A DNA stretch of 64,000 nucleotides, from assembly GCA_022495005.1 (NCBI GenBank), contig JAGYXB010000462.1:219846-283845 (forward strand), in the 5' to 3' direction. Position 1 is the first letter of the stretch, and each line of letters starts with the position of its first letter. Under the pieces are notes generated by a model. The model made no database searches and had not been told where the DNA came from. It saw only the letters and a list, made by a program, of their open reading frames with translations. A program made the position numbers and the translations under genes. Of the stretch, positions 43,825 through 55,698 are shown in pieces. The DNA comes from Rhyacophila brunnea (lineage: Eukaryota > Arthropoda > Insecta > Trichoptera > Rhyacophilidae).

Positions 43825-45430
43825 TCAGTGCTTCATGAAGGAGGCGCGCTGGTTCCTCGTTCGGCCGAGTTCTGCGAGCGAGTGTTTTTCGTCTTTTTCC
43901 TCGTCGCTTCCGGTGTTTGGCGGTGGTTTGGTTATCTTTTTGGGTTTTTTCGTCTTCTTCTTATTTGGTTTTGATGGTTGGTCTGGTTCCGGTATGGATG
44001 GGTATGGGTGTTTGCTAGGTTCCTCATTGGGGTCGGTGTCCTTAGCTTGGTTATTCTTAATGATTGGTTCTAGCAAAATAAGGAGTTTTGGGTCGTCGAG
44101 TGGAAAGCTGTCGATGAGTTGTTCAGTATCCGTTAGTACTTGTATAAGGCCTTCTTTGAGTTCGTAGTCTGATTCTATGGTATGGGTTTTGTTGATCCTC
44201 AGGATATCCATCGCCTGGTTTTTTAGTTTGGCAATATATGTCTGATAATCCGTGAGATCAGTGTAGTCAGGTTGTTGGTTGTCTGATGGTGGCGGGTTTT
44301 CTTCCGAGGAGTCGTTACCATCTGTCTGGACAGAATGCTCGTTTTGGTCGAGCAGGTTGAGTTTTTGATCATCCGAGATGTTTGGTAGTTGTTTTTTGTC
44401 ACTTCCGGGGTTTTGTATAGGTTGTTTTGTGTTTTCCTTGGATTTGGTATTCTTTTTGGTTGACCCTTTGGGGGGTTTCGGGATGATAGGGGCCTCCTCG
44501 CGGTCAGTGTGGTCAGCGTGTCCATCTTGGTTGAGCATGAACATAAGATCGTTGTAGTCTGAAGGTTGGTCTGTCTTGGTTATGTCCGGGCGGTGTTTGA
44601 GAGTTTCCGGTGGTATCTCGTCGGTTTGTGTTTGTGTTGTATGTTGTTCCGGTCTGTGCGTCAAGTCAGACAGTAGATGCTGTATTGTTTCGTTCGATTT
44701 TTGTGTGTCTTGTTGCTGTTCTGGGTTGCAGCGTGCGGGAGGTGCAGTTTGATCTCGGCGGATGGGATGAGCGGTGCAATTCTGAGTTGTGTGGTTGAAT
44801 TTTTGGCATCTGGCGCATTGATTCCCGCTGTTGATGCTACGTCTTGGTGTTTCTATTTCCAGTCTGTGGTATATTGCGTGTTGTAATGAGCAGATGTGCC
44901 TCCCTCTGTCGTTGTCCAGTAGTTTGACCAGGACAAGAGGCATCAGAGTTGTTGGCTCCTGCCCCGGGTTATCCTCTGGACGCTCTCCTCTCTCTGCGTA
45001 GTAGTTCATTCGTGATGTCTTCAGTGTGCACGCCTAACGGGAAGCCCCTTATGACGACTGTTATCCGGTCGTTTTCGTGTCTAGTGGGTGCGGGAGGGTC
45101 TGCTTCCTTGACGGGCGTGACTGGAGGTGTTCGGTGAGTGTGTTTCCGGTTGGTCCATGAGTGTGTAGTATTTCGTGGTGGCGATTTGGAGTTGAGCGCC
45201 ATCTGTCGGAGGGTTGTCAGGTCATCGTCATCGTACTGGATAACCTTTTTGCATGTGTGTTCCGGTTGCGCGGTACAGATTGTTTGCGCAATCGGGCACA
45301 TCATGAAGGCTGTCAGTAGTAGGGTGTGCAGGTTCAGGCAGTCACGCAATGTAAGATTCCTGATCTGTGTGAGGTTGTCAAGTTCTTTTGATAGTTTGGC
45401 TAGGGTTGTTTCCGTTGGCTCAAACTTCAT
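43825..45430 (-). pseudogene. LINE ORF1 (PRE_C2HC-type gag), copy with zinc knuckle
   Basis: Two frames joined by a frameshift at 44969-45009. The N-terminal part (45430-44969, 153 codons) ends with NDRITVVIRGFPLGVHTED. The C-terminal part (45009-43825, 394 codons) carries MPLVLVKLLDNDRG, LEIETPRRS and the knuckle CARCQKFNHTTQNC with a further Cys 20-25 residues on, then a long acidic, Asp/Gln/Pro-rich tail with Lys-rich clusters (PNKKKTKKPKK). The RGFP domain and ETPRRS-knuckle arrangement identify Jockey-group ORF1. No ORF2 lies downstream. It differs from the 17.5-kb copy by retaining the knuckle and lacking the T-P-E repeats. Confidence 0.78.
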
Positions 45431-45949
45431 GATGGCAGTCTTGAGGTTTATTGGGTGGAAAAAACAATTTGGTGGCTCGGATGAGTTTTAATTATTTCGG
45501 ACCTTTGGTCTTCTGTGTGGCCTGCGGACGGCGATAGAGAGCAGGTAGGCAATTCGTAAGAATTGTGAATACTCTATATCTGTAGCTGGTAATTTTCAGT
45601 TTGAAGATCTGTAGGTAGTTCAGCAAGGTTGATCGGGTCGTGGTGTAGGTACCTGATAGTAAATTCAGAATGTAGAATTACTGATCGGACGGAGCGATTG
45701 GCAGGTGACCGTTCGCGACGAGTGTCAGTCCGCAAGTTGACAAAATATACGGCAATGTTTCTTTTGTACTCGCCGTTAGTGTGTGAGCTTGCACGTAGGG
45801 GAAGGGGTACTCTTCTCGTCTGCAGAGGTGTCGGCAAGCATGAGCAAAAGATTTTTTGGCGGGAGAATACTTTATGCAAGCTAACCATGAAGTGCGTCAC
45901 TCTCTATCTCCGTAAAATTAGATATAAAATTGCATAAAAATGTAAATTT
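45431..45949 (-). other. Probable 5' leader of the second ORF1 element
   Basis: Mid-GC DNA upstream of ORF1. A block at about 45710-45745 (TCGCGACGAGTG, CAGTCCGCAAGT) matches the region upstream of the first copy. It lacks the 20-bp minisatellite of that copy. Confidence 0.4.
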
Positions 45950-46118
45950 TTCACCAGTACTACTTAAATAAATCTCGCCGTTTTCAAAAACCATCATCCG
46001 AGGTGTTTATTTTGATCACTCCCACGTCTTCAAGCAACAGACGATACCCTCAACCAGCATACTGAGCGAGAAGGTGGATGCATCTTCTCCCTCGCGCATT
46101 TCACGGAGATGACACTAC
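45950..46118 (+). repeat. LTR-like end, interrupted by a hAT insertion
   Basis: AATAAATCTCGCCGTTTTC and CATACTGAGCGAGAAGGTGG through ACGGAGATGACACTAC match 14595-14740. The repeat appears to resume after the hAT (ACACTACCTATATTAG at 48269 against GTACCTACTTATATAA at 14734), as expected if the hAT landed inside it. Confidence 0.5.
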
Positions 46119-46845
46119 TAGGGACTCCAATCCCGAGCCAAAATTTTGATCCCGGGATTTCGAGATTACAATGTGACAATCCCGGGATCCCAGGGCTGGT
46201 CCCGGGATTGGCATTTTTTCCATAGTTAATACAAAAATTTTATATATACAAATAACACTGATAAAATCAGTCAAAAATAAATCTAGTATAATTTATACTA
46301 TTTAAGATATTTATTGGTAATATTGTGTACGTTCAATCTTGGAAATACATAGTTTTAATGGAGTAAATAATATTGCAATATAAATAATAATCTGAAAGTA
46401 AAACAGTTTTATTTATTTATGAAAAGATAACAAATAAAATACAATTTCAATTAAAATAAAAAATAGCATGTGTTGAAAAAAATTAAAGATTTAAGTAATT
46501 AAAACATTATTCTGAATAATATGCCCGAAATAATCTCCAGAATAGCATTTTCTGGTAGTGCGCAATGGTTTACTTTTTATAAAAAGAAGACAGCTTAGGT
46601 GTAAATGGCTGAAACGGCTAACTAAATGTTTCTTTGATTTATATATTCTATTTATTAAATTCACTTTACGGATGTTACCTGCATCGTACATAATATTATG
46701 TGGGATTTTTAATTTATGTTCAACTTTTTACAAATCTAAACGATTTTCATTTTTAAAATTTCATAAAATCAATATTGTGTTTAGTGTTTACATTTATATT
46801 ATATGAGATTGTTGTTTCTTATAGTAAAGATTTAATGCATGGGTT

Positions 46846-47848
46846 CAGTGGCGCACCCAGGATTTAATATTGGGGGGGGGCCAAAGAGGAGAATGTAAAT
46901 TAGTCCCATAAACTCTTTTTCTTCTTCACAGCTTAATTTCTCGTTTATCGGTCTTTTGTCTATTAATTGCACTCGGTGTACCTATACCATGGTCCCCACC
47001 TCCTGAAACGGGCCCTCACGCTAGGATATTTGGCGGGCCTCCTACCTACCGCTAAGATTAAATGCAGTGTGAAACACAACATTAACGTTTTTCAAATTGT
47101 GTTTTAGTTCAAATTAAGGGTACTTATACAGTGAATTATTGGTGATTTTTAATACATCTACTTAAATAATGGAGCTGTCGAGTATCGACTCATAATAATC
47201 AAAAAATATATTGCACAATTATATAAGTAATTGAAAATGTTTATGGCCATGGAGTGTGATTAACGCTGATTTATGATGTGTGTTTATCTCACTTATCTGG
47301 TCAACACAGCCCGGGCCCCCAGGCTAGAGCCCTGTCAGCCCTCCCCAGCCATGACATACACCACTCCAAAATTCGGGTGGACACCGAGAATATTTTGACA
47401 GTTCCCTTAGGTATTGGGTTTCTTAAAAACCTGACATTAGTGTTTCGAAATTTTTGTGCTAGAAATGTGCTGGAGAATTATTACAAATCATTTTTTTGCC
47501 GTGTTTTATTGGCTTTCGATGTCAATGTTTAAAATCATTCTGATAATTTTCATGTTTGAGGGGTGCCAGGGCCCCTTGCCTCTCCCCCTCTGGGTACGCC
47601 ACTGGTGTAAACCACTCCGGAATTTAGGTGGACACCGAGAATATTTTTAATATTTCCATTAGAGATTGAGTTTCTAAAAAAACCCGACATTAGTGTTTCG
47701 AAATTTTTGTGTTAGAAATTAAAATCTAAGAAATTATTCTAAAGAGGGTGCTGAAGAATTTCAAATCATTTTTTTGCCGTGTTTTTATTTGTCCAATCTA
47801 TTGGCTTTCAATTTCAATGTTTTTGAAATGCGCCTGGGTACGCCATTG
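46846..47848. mobile_element. hAT element nested in the outer hAT
   Basis: Ends CAGTGGCGCACCCAGG and CCTGGGTACGCCATTG. Flanks CATGGGTT at 46838-46845 and 47849-47856 are identical. Its right half is duplicated: 47355-47606 and 47608-47848 both run from an ACCACTCC..GGTGGACACCGAGAATATTTT start to a GGGTACGCCAnTG end. 1003 bp, no transposase. Confidence 0.88.
46988..47353 (-). mobile_element. CATGGCCCCC-TIR miniature element, copy 3
   Basis: CATGGTCCCCACCTCCTGAA at the left and CCAGCCATG at the right. Inner blocks (AACGGGCC, TTGGCGGGCCTCC, TCTGGTCAACACAGCCCGGG) match copy 2 in the same direction. It is the third level of nesting here. Confidence 0.65.
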
Positions 47849-48275
47849 CATGGGTTAGCCAGATTTAAAATAGTAAAGCAAATCATGGTGTTATGACCTT
47901 TCCGCTTCATAACTCTAATTAGCCAGCGAAATATGAAATTGCCGTAAAACGTATGAGAGCATGGTGGAATTACTTTGTTAAAAGTGCGAAGCATTGTTTT
48001 TTTTCCAATCTTTCTCTTTTTTATTAATTTATGTGAAAAAATAAAACGAATTAGTAACATACTCATGGGTAATAAACTAAACTTCATTCAAACTCAGATT
48101 ATTTCTAATGTAGTTATTTGTTATTAAAAGTATTTTTTCGTTTTTATTTAATTTTCCATAAATAAATTTAAAAAAAAATCAATCCCGAAAGTTTTGGGAT
48201 TATGTTTACCGATCCCAGGATGCATATGTATCGAAAATAGTTCGGGATCCCGGGATTGGAATCCCTAGACACTAC

Positions 48276-48997
48276 CTATATTAGTTTTACAGAAGAGTTA
48301 AACAAATGTTCTAAATGAGACATAGGTAATATATTATTTAGTAGGTCCATGGTTGGTCTGTAATAAATTAAATTTTAGTCGTAAATCACAAATAATAGCT
48401 TTCACCCGAAAATCATATTGAGTCAGGAAATGCAATTGAAGTGAAACTATAATCCGACAACGTAACAGTGAACATTTCGATGTTCGATTGTATTCGGCTA
48501 TTTTCTGCCAGTACACGAGACGAGTGTCTACGAATGAAACAGACCATATCACACGTATAAAATTGTCAATGTTACTTTCAATATGAATACATTATTAAAT
48601 TACTACTACTACTTGTCCACAACAAGATCTCGGTGATAATCGAAAGTCGCTTTAGTCGCGTGTAGAATTTTTTTTTTTTTTTTCGTTTTTTGAGAAAACC
48701 AATCACCGTCTACCAACGAAGAAAACCAACACGGGCTTACCGGGGGTCAATGAGCTTCTTGGCTGAATTCTACATTTTATTGTTATTCTTAAATTCGTTT
48801 TGCCGATAGATCCTTCGATGTAGACCGTAGGATTTATAAAATTTATAATGCTAGCTAACAGGAGCGCTGTTAGCGAATTTATAAGTCCAGTAAAGTTGAC
48901 TAATAGGCTGAAGGTCAAAGGTTAGGTCGTCTAGTGCTCTAGAGGAGTCGTCTGCTGAAGGCAGACAGTTTCAATTGGTGTTAGTACCTATCGTCGC
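48276..48997. other. Intergenic, nothing recognised
   Basis: Mixed AT-rich DNA with a T17 homopolymer run near 48670. Short frames on both strands have no motif. Confidence 0.5.
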
Positions 48998-48999
48998 TA

Positions 49000-49599
49000 T
49001 GAAAACCTCGTCACTCAAATTTTACGATATTGGGATTTTTACTTATTTTATAGCAAATTTGATGAGCTATTAAGGTGTCTAACTCGTATGTGGTATTTAT
49101 TTGTGGTTACTGAGATATTGACAAAAATCACAAGCTCGTATATCAAAATTATATTTTTTATAAGTTGTAATACTCGTATCTCTTACTTAATATAAGTTTT
49201 TAAAATTTGAATTATTATTTTATTGTTTCATTATTTTTTCCATCTCCTTTTTAAAGATTATTAAATAAATCAAATGTGCAAAATGTGTTTTCTTTTCAAA
49301 GATAATAAAATATAACTATATTTGTTATAAACATTGAAACCTCGTAACTCAATAAAAATCTTACGAACTCAATAAAAATCTTTCATTGGAATAACAAAAA
49401 CTCGTAACTCATTTTTAAAGTTAAATACTACCAAATCTATAAACCACAAGCCAAATTTAAAACTGTAAAAAATGCTCCACTTGATTAAATTAATCTTCTT
49501 CTAAAACTACTTTGATCGTGTTCTTAAAAAGAAAATTTTGAGTAAAACTGTTTTTTCATCCTCCTGAACATTTTAACATTTTTCGATACGAGGTTTTTG
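49000..49599. mobile_element. TA-flanked MITE with reiterated CTCGTAACTC motif
   Basis: TA at 48998-48999 and 49600-49601. Ends are TGAAAACCTCGTCAC and, reversed, CAAAAACCTCGTATC. CTCGT(A/C)(A/T)-type motifs recur at about 49008, 49084, 49135, 49173, 49344 and 49391 inside. 600 bp without coding potential. The architecture resembles the pogo-like element at 26.7 kb and the Tigger-like piece at 25.9 kb. Confidence 0.55.
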
Positions 49600-50017
49600 T
49601 ATCTTAGTTACGCTATGTAGGCTTACCATAATTATTAAACTCTAAACCGGGACAAGAATCGGATATAAGGCAAGATAACAAATTTAACCGCCAAAAATTG
49701 TTTTATTATTTAAAGTCTGTACAAAAGAAGAATGTCGGTCTGCTGCAGCAGATATTTAAATTATTTATTTTATTTATTGTACCTACCAGTCGTATTTCTT
49801 GCTGGAATGATTTTTTTTCAGCACTTTATCATTTTTTTTTTTAAATTTTATTGGGTACCTTGTGTATGCCGCTCGTGCACCGCACCCTTCCCCGCCGTCT
49901 CATCACATAAACGCTACTACGGTCAATCATAACGATTTATTATTAACAATCATTCATACGCGGAACAACAGCCGGGACCAATGTGTAAAACCGGGACTAT
50001 AAGTATTATTATATTAA

Positions 50018-50225
50018 GATCCGACATAAATAGTGCACATGAAACTTTTATCAGTCAAACCTACAAGATTTTATTGAACTAAGACTACAATAATTTACAT
50101 ATAATATGGTGTTGGTTAGTTTTTAAAAATCAACTAAACCCAAGCCAAAACCTAACTAATTATAATAGTTTAGGTACATAGGTGATCCGATAATTTTGTG
50201 CACACTTTTTCATTCATTCATATTT
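50018..50225 (+). repeat. Dispersed repeat, arm 1 (inverted copy at 63765-63965)
   Basis: AAGATCCGACATAAATAGTG, TTTTATTGAACTAAGACTAC, AATAATTTACATATAATATG, AGTTTTTAAAAATCA and TTTTGTGCACACTTTTTCAT occur in the same order on the opposite strand at the window's right end. About 200 bp, no coding frame. Confidence 0.8.
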
Positions 50226-51231
50226 GTCACCATATATTACATGCACACACAGAATTTGACGTGTATGGTACCCATCGGGAAAAGGCCGATTGAAGCTTTG
50301 AATGTCGCATTCGCGTTTCTAATGTATATCTAAACGACGTTGTCCGTTTATCTCCGTCCGCTCGACTATGGGCTTGTTAAATCTCATAAACTATACTCGA
50401 TAAATGTCATAGAGGTACGAAAAATAAACCAATGTGGACGAATGAATGGCTAGGTTAAATTTAATACGAGTCTATGTATTGAAATGTAAATGCCTTGTAA
50501 GTCTGTGTCGAATTAACTATAAAATATATGTATTAGGTCAGTGGTCGGCAAACCGCGGCTCGCGAGCCACATGTGGCTCTTTGTCTCCTTGGGTGTGGCT
50601 CTGCCACAAATGACTACGTACGGGCTAAAACAGTGATAGATAGAACATTCAAAATGTCTTCAAATATAACTAACTAGCAAGTCGAAGATCTTAATTTGGT
50701 TTCAGCTTTGTCAATAGCAGTTAACGATTCTTGTGACATAAATGATACAGCACCAGTTTTAGCTTTTGTACGATTTATTCCATCTACAGGTCCTAAAGAA
50801 GAACTTGTAGGATTATTGCCACTCAAATGTCAAACACGTGGAGAGGATATTGCAAATGCTGTAATTTAGTGTATGGAAAAACATCATATTCCACTCGATA
50901 AAATTGTGTCAATTTCAACAGATAACAACAACAGTTAAGTATGACCGGAGTATAAAAAGGGGTTCTTGCTATTTTGAAAGAAAAAAAATCACGAGGTAGA
51001 TGCTTACCATGGCATCATTCGTCAAGAAGAGCTTTATGAGCAGACATTTGCAAAGTTATGGAATTAGTGATTAAGATTATCAATTGTATTATATATAAAG
51101 CTTATGGATAAAGAATTATGAAGCTCTAAATTTGAACATCTCTGTGCTGATATGGACATATTGGAGAAAAACAAATGTGAACATGTTTCACAGCACAAGT
51201 TTAGTAGTCTGCTTTTAAAGACCAGTGGGTC

Positions 51232-51534
51232 TATTCTATACTTATAGACCGCTAAAGTGATAAGGTGATAAATATTATCAAACTTGGGGTAGGTTTGTAT
51301 CAAAATATTAACACTTATTGTAATAATTAGACGAAGTTGGTTTTTATTGTTGCAATAAGTGCTATATTTTAACAGCACCTATGTTGCTGATGTTAAAATA
51401 TCCACTTATTGCAACAATAAAAACCAACTTCGTGTAATTGTTACAATAAGTGCTAATATTTTGATACAAACCTACCCTAAGTTTCATACTATTTATCACT
51501 TTAGTGTTCGATAAGTATAGAATAGACCCACTGG
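51232..51534. mobile_element. Fold-back element 1, about 300-bp palindrome
   Basis: CCAGTGGGTCTATTCTATAC at the left is answered by GTATAGAATAGACCCACTGG at the right. The arms stay complementary for about 145 bp each (for example AAACCTACCCTAAG and AACTTCGTnTAATT) around a short centre near 51380. It splits the hAT coding region. Target duplication was not resolved. Confidence 0.85.
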
Positions 51535-51680
51535 AGAAGGAAGACATGATGATTTTTAATACCTGGAATAGTATTCCAGACTCATATGGTCAGCTGAAAA
51601 AACTAGCGTCTGCTGTTCTTTCCCTTTCCGGTTTTAAATATTCATGCGAACAATTTTTTTCAAGCATGAACCTTATCAAG

Positions 51681-51936
51681 ACGTCAGCTGAATGCAGAAC
51701 TTATCTAACTTACATTTGAAATTTTTGAGGAGAGAGTTTTTTGAAACAACTTACTGAAATTATTTATTATCTTTATGGATAAATGGATGCATCATATTTT
51801 AGTAGAATTATTGATGAAAAAAATGATGCATACACTAGTCCATACAAATAATAAATAACTGAAGTAGGCTGTTTCAAAAAACTCTTCTGCAAAATATTTC
51901 AAATGTGAGTTAGAATAGTTCTGCATTCAGCTGACG
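51681..51936. mobile_element. Fold-back element 2 with 3-bp target duplication
   Basis: ACGTCAGCTGAATGCAGAAC at the left and GTTCTGCATTCAGCTGACG at the right. The arms are about 115 bp with a centre near 51810. Flanks AAG (51678-51680) and AAG (51937-51939). Removing the insert and one AAG gives an uninterrupted LIKSKL reading in the hAT C-terminus, which fixes the boundaries. A 3-bp target fits PIF/Harbinger- or CMC-type MITEs. Confidence 0.85.
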
Positions 51937-52499
51937 AAGAGTAAATTGAAAAGTCATCTCGACCACCTCACGGAATAACACACCAATTCAAAATAGTGTG
52001 TTTTATGTTTTTTGAGCTATTGTTGCATAGAAAAAATACCACACCAGCCACATTTTTTTTAGATTTTTTTCTCGACAAACACACAAAATACTGTTTAAAA
52101 TAATACTCGTAAGTAGAGTTATGATTATATAACATTTTTTGTAATATCTTAAATAACATGGAATAATAATCCACCTATAGTTGGTGTCACAAGTTATTGT
52201 TATTAATTTTTTACACATTTTGACACTGAATATGACACTATGCCGAGTTGGCTACTACAAGATTTTCAATGTTTATTATATTCTGTGTCTCGTAATATAA
52301 ACTATAACGTCTTCCTCTAATTAGTAAGCATCGTATTAATGCATATTTGCACCATTAGTTTCTAATTTACAACCTACATTAATTATTCTTCTTGTATCGA
52401 TTCCATGACGACTTGTCATAAGAACTAGTATATATTGACAAAACTTTATACTATACTTTTATGTAAATATTACGGTAGTCAAAAAGTCGAAAAGAATCA

Positions 52500-53940
52500 T
52501 TGCATGTCTGGATGAAAATTACATAGTCCACGATGATAACCAGGTTGATTTTACCCCATCTGAAGACTCCGAATACATATCAAATTCCAATAATGCTTTT
52601 TGTGATCCTGGATTATCGGGTTTTAGCTGTTCTTCCAGTGTGCCAGATATGACATAAACATTTGGAGGATACTTGGGATTGATTGATGATTTGATCGAAA
52701 AAATTACGAAATCTCCATCAGATCTTACACAGAATGAAATATTTGGCTCTACTTCAGAGCATCATAACATTATACTTCTGTCTGAGTACTTTGCCACCTT
52801 TAAATACAAATGCACTTATAGATATCACATCACCAGACATGACGTTTTCTTTACCTAGTGCATCTGTACGAGTATTTCTATCATTGACACACCTAAATCG
52901 AGAAAAAGAAGAGAGCTGTAATTTAAGATTTGTGGAAAAAGAAGAAAGCCAAAAAAGTATTCAATTCAGGTGAAGAATATTTGAATGAATATTAGAATAT
53001 TTGAATACCATGGAAGCACCGTGTAAAAATTCTTACCGATTCAAATGTGCCCCAAAAATGGGTGAATCCGGACGTCAAGTTTGTTTTGATCATTTTGGAT
53101 GATTGGCAATCATGAGAGATAGTGGGATTACATCTTACAATATGTCAAGTCAGTGCAAAAGAAAACCCAAAAACTACCAGCTTCTTCAAGACAATAACGA
53201 AATAACAAGTGTGTAAAACGATGTTTTTACAAACGCTTTCAATGTCAAATATTTGGGTAGTTAGTGCTTTTAAAAAAAATGAAGAGTCAGAATTGCTATT
53301 GGATAGTCGAGGCAGGAAACAACCATCCTCATGCACTCAATGAAATAACAAAAAATAGTGCAATTGAACATATTTATTAATAATATCTTTCCTAAAAAAG
53401 AATCCCACTATGTTAAGAAAAAATACCCAAAAACAATATTTAGACGGAAATTTGAATATGGTGAAAATGTTTCGCCAATATAGCTTATGGTTAGGTACAA
53501 AAAATTATCAGTTTCCAATTGCTACTGAACGCCAATATAAAGACATATATTCCACGTATGTCAACCTTTACTTTTTTCAACCTAAAAAGGACCTGTGTGA
53601 AGTGTTTTATTTATAATTCGTCTGACCAGGAACGGAAACAATAACTGGAAAGTGATTATCAGCAACATTTATTATTTACAGAACGTTCGAGAGAGATAAA
53701 ACAGGGTGATATAAATCGAGGAAAAGAAAATCGCATTACAACTGTTACAGCATGCCTTGATTTACAAAAAGTTTTAACTGTGTCACAAAGTGAAGTATGA
53801 GTCTTTCATTATAAGACAAAATATGCCATCTACAATCTCACTGTTTATGACATTGTTATCAAGGATGGCTATTGTTATCTTTGGCATCTACAAACAGCTA
53901 AGCGAGATGCGATAGAAATAAGTAGCTACATATAAGTATA
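52500..53940 (+). pseudogene. Decayed transposase-like locus of unresolved family
   Basis: Plus-strand fragments in several frames: an acidic segment near 52530-52570 (VDFTPSEDSEYISNSNN), MEAPCKNSYRFKCAPKMGES near 53008-53070, KRKPKNYQLL, and CLDLQKVLTVSQSEV, KTKYAIYNLTVYD and GYCYLWHLQTAKRD near 53750-53910. The sequence C-K-KC ... CxDLQxVL ... FxYKxKxxxYNLTxY ... GYCYxW recurs in a repetitive invertebrate protein family that I believe is transposase-derived, but I cannot assign its superfamily. Many stops; no termini found. Confidence 0.45.
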
Positions 53941-55190
53941 AGTCTTAGTAGTAATATTTTTACATATTTTAAATCTAATTTTAAGAATACAAGTTGTATG
54001 TTAGTTGATAGTTTTCCCACACTTAATATGAAAGAAGATTTGTTTACATAACGTTTATAATTACCCATGTAGATACCTATTTACTTGACAATGCTGCAAG
54101 GCAAACGTAATTTACGTAAAATATATAGGTATCTAACAGTTAGTTACATATCATTTTTTTTAATTTATACTATCAATTGTTATTATGTTGAGTAAAATAT
54201 TCATTTAGTACCTTTTGCAATTATCTTACTATAATATTATGTTATGTAAAACAATTACCTGAAACTGACTGAATGGTTAAAATACAGTTTATTGCGATAA
54301 AATATTGTTCAATTAAAAAATCTCCTCATATTCCATCAGAATATCTAAAAATATTTTTGGTTTAATCAAATATCATCGAGAAAAAAAACACTAAGAGCAC
54401 ATAGTATGTCATTCCTCGTAAAATTCAAAACTAAAATCTCTCTAAGTCGAGATATTTAAGAATATCGTTCAGAATTAGTATGGAAAAAAACACCATCTCA
54501 AGTTACGTGGTACTTTTTTTATGAAAAAAAAAATAATTACCTACATGGAAAAACACACTAAGTATAGATATATACACCCTCTAAAAATATAAACCGGAAA
54601 AATCACACCAAATCTAGATGTAATATTTTAGTTGTCAAACTTAACGTGGAAAAACACATTTAGGGTGTTATTTCCTAAATTAATGTCATGTAAAAGTTTA
54701 TTGTCTGCTTAAATGATTTGCTTTTTAATGATATAAATTATAATTTAAATAATATTTACACACAATAAACAGCTTTTGCTACACATTTTTTTGAATGGTT
54801 TTTTTGCTCTCCTGAAAAGTTTATAATTGAGAGTTAGTGTGCTATTCCATGAGGTAGTCGATCTTATTGACGAGAACCTGGATAAGTGCCTAAAATTAAA
54901 AACAACAACATACAATCCTGACCTACCCAAACTTTTCAAGGATATGCATGTCTATTGCTCACATTAAGTGTTTGTCATGATTTAATTTTATGGATACCTT
55001 ACTTACAATAATTTAATTTTTATCAATAAATAAGATCGTTAAATGATATCACGTTAACAGTGTACCTATCTATTGTAATCAAACGAAACCCCTAGCGCGG
55101 GAACGTTTCAAATTCCAAATCAGTAATCTAACCAAAAATATCGAAACACCGCCAACTTAAGGTTGAAAAACCCTGCCTTACAAAATAATA
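53941..55190. other. AT-rich intergenic with dispersed GGAAAAACACA motif
   Basis: No coding frame. Between 54480 and 54665 GGAAAAA(A/C)(A/C)CAC(A/C) occurs four times about 50-60 bp apart (54481, 54545, 54595, 54650), a loose array of unknown origin. Confidence 0.45.
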
Positions 55191-55197
55191 TCACAAA

Positions 55198-55698
55198 TAA
55201 ATGTGTCGCGAATGAACGCGTCGCTAGACGGCATTCATTCATACAGGGCTAAGTACCTGAACGCCTTCTTGGAAATGGCATGCGACCTTGAATTCTGCCG
55301 GCGCATTTGACCGTTGAGAAAATTTCTAAAATCTCTCAAATAACCCGCAGCCCTCTGATACCGCGCGTTCCGAGCAGGAACGAACCCCAGCCCTTAGATT
55401 TTGTTTAGATAATTGTTGACCAGTGTAAATTCTCCGTCGAAAGTGGAAGGTACCTCGTACCACGTATTCGGCGTGGCCGCGCGGCGTTTTTCAACGCAAA
55501 AATGCAAGGCCGCGCTGGTTTCTGGATTATAAATCAGTGAATCCCTTTTACCGTTATTGTGTTAATAATAATTCATATAATCACCCTTAAAACGAATCGC
55601 GTGTCCGAGAAAGTGCTTCGGTGTTAATCCCGGCAATGTGCCCAAACAAATTAATTCGCCCCAGTGTCAGTTCCGAATAAATTAGAAGTGTTATGACA
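55198..55698 (+). repeat. GC-richer block, possible solo LTR
   Basis: Starts near TGTGTCGCGAATGAACGCG and ends near AGTGTTATGACA, with a TTATAAATC TATA-like site at about 55528. About 500 bp, clearly GC-richer than its flanks, without open frames. Size and composition suggest an LTR, but there is no second copy in the window and no clear target duplication. Confidence 0.3.

Larger units (their letters stand above)
46119..48267. mobile_element. hAT element with perfect 8-bp target duplication (outer)
   Basis: Ends TAGGGACTCCAATCCCG and, reversed, TAGGGATTCCAATCCCG. Flanks GACACTAC at 46111-46118 and 48268-48275 are identical. Subterminal GATCCCGGGATT motifs occur at both ends. I found no transposase motif in 2149 bp, so it is non-autonomous or eroded. 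It carries a second hAT and a MITE inside. Confidence 0.88.
50680..51978 (+). pseudogene. hAT transposase (SPIN/Charlie-like), interrupted
   Basis: First piece: VSALSIAVNDSCDINDTAPV, LAFVRFIPSTG and LLPLKCQTRGEDIANAVI, then DKIVSISTDNN, which covers the RNase-H-like catalytic start (STD contains an acidic residue). A further block reads GVLAILKEKKS and PWHHSSRRAL. The C-terminal dimerisation region is at 51553-51680: FNTWNSIPDSYGQLKKLASA and FKYSCEQFFSSMNLIK, continuing after the second fold-back as SKLKSHLDHLTE. Stops and deletions make it non-functional. Confidence 0.8.
50539..52000 (+). mobile_element. SPIN/Charlie-like hAT remnant with two fold-back insertions
   Basis: The left end is CAGTGGTCGGCAAACCGCGG followed by CTCGCGAGCCACATGTGGCT, a typical hAT terminus. 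Transposase pieces follow in order at 50680-51070, 51535-51680 and 51937-51978, separated by the two palindromic insertions. A right terminus was not recognised. Confidence 0.8.

Noticed and set aside
43639..44167. Two hydrophobic plus-strand frames resembling a membrane protein
   Set aside because: Antisense to the acidic Gln/Pro/Lys tail of the second ORF1 copy, which accounts for the hydrophobic look.
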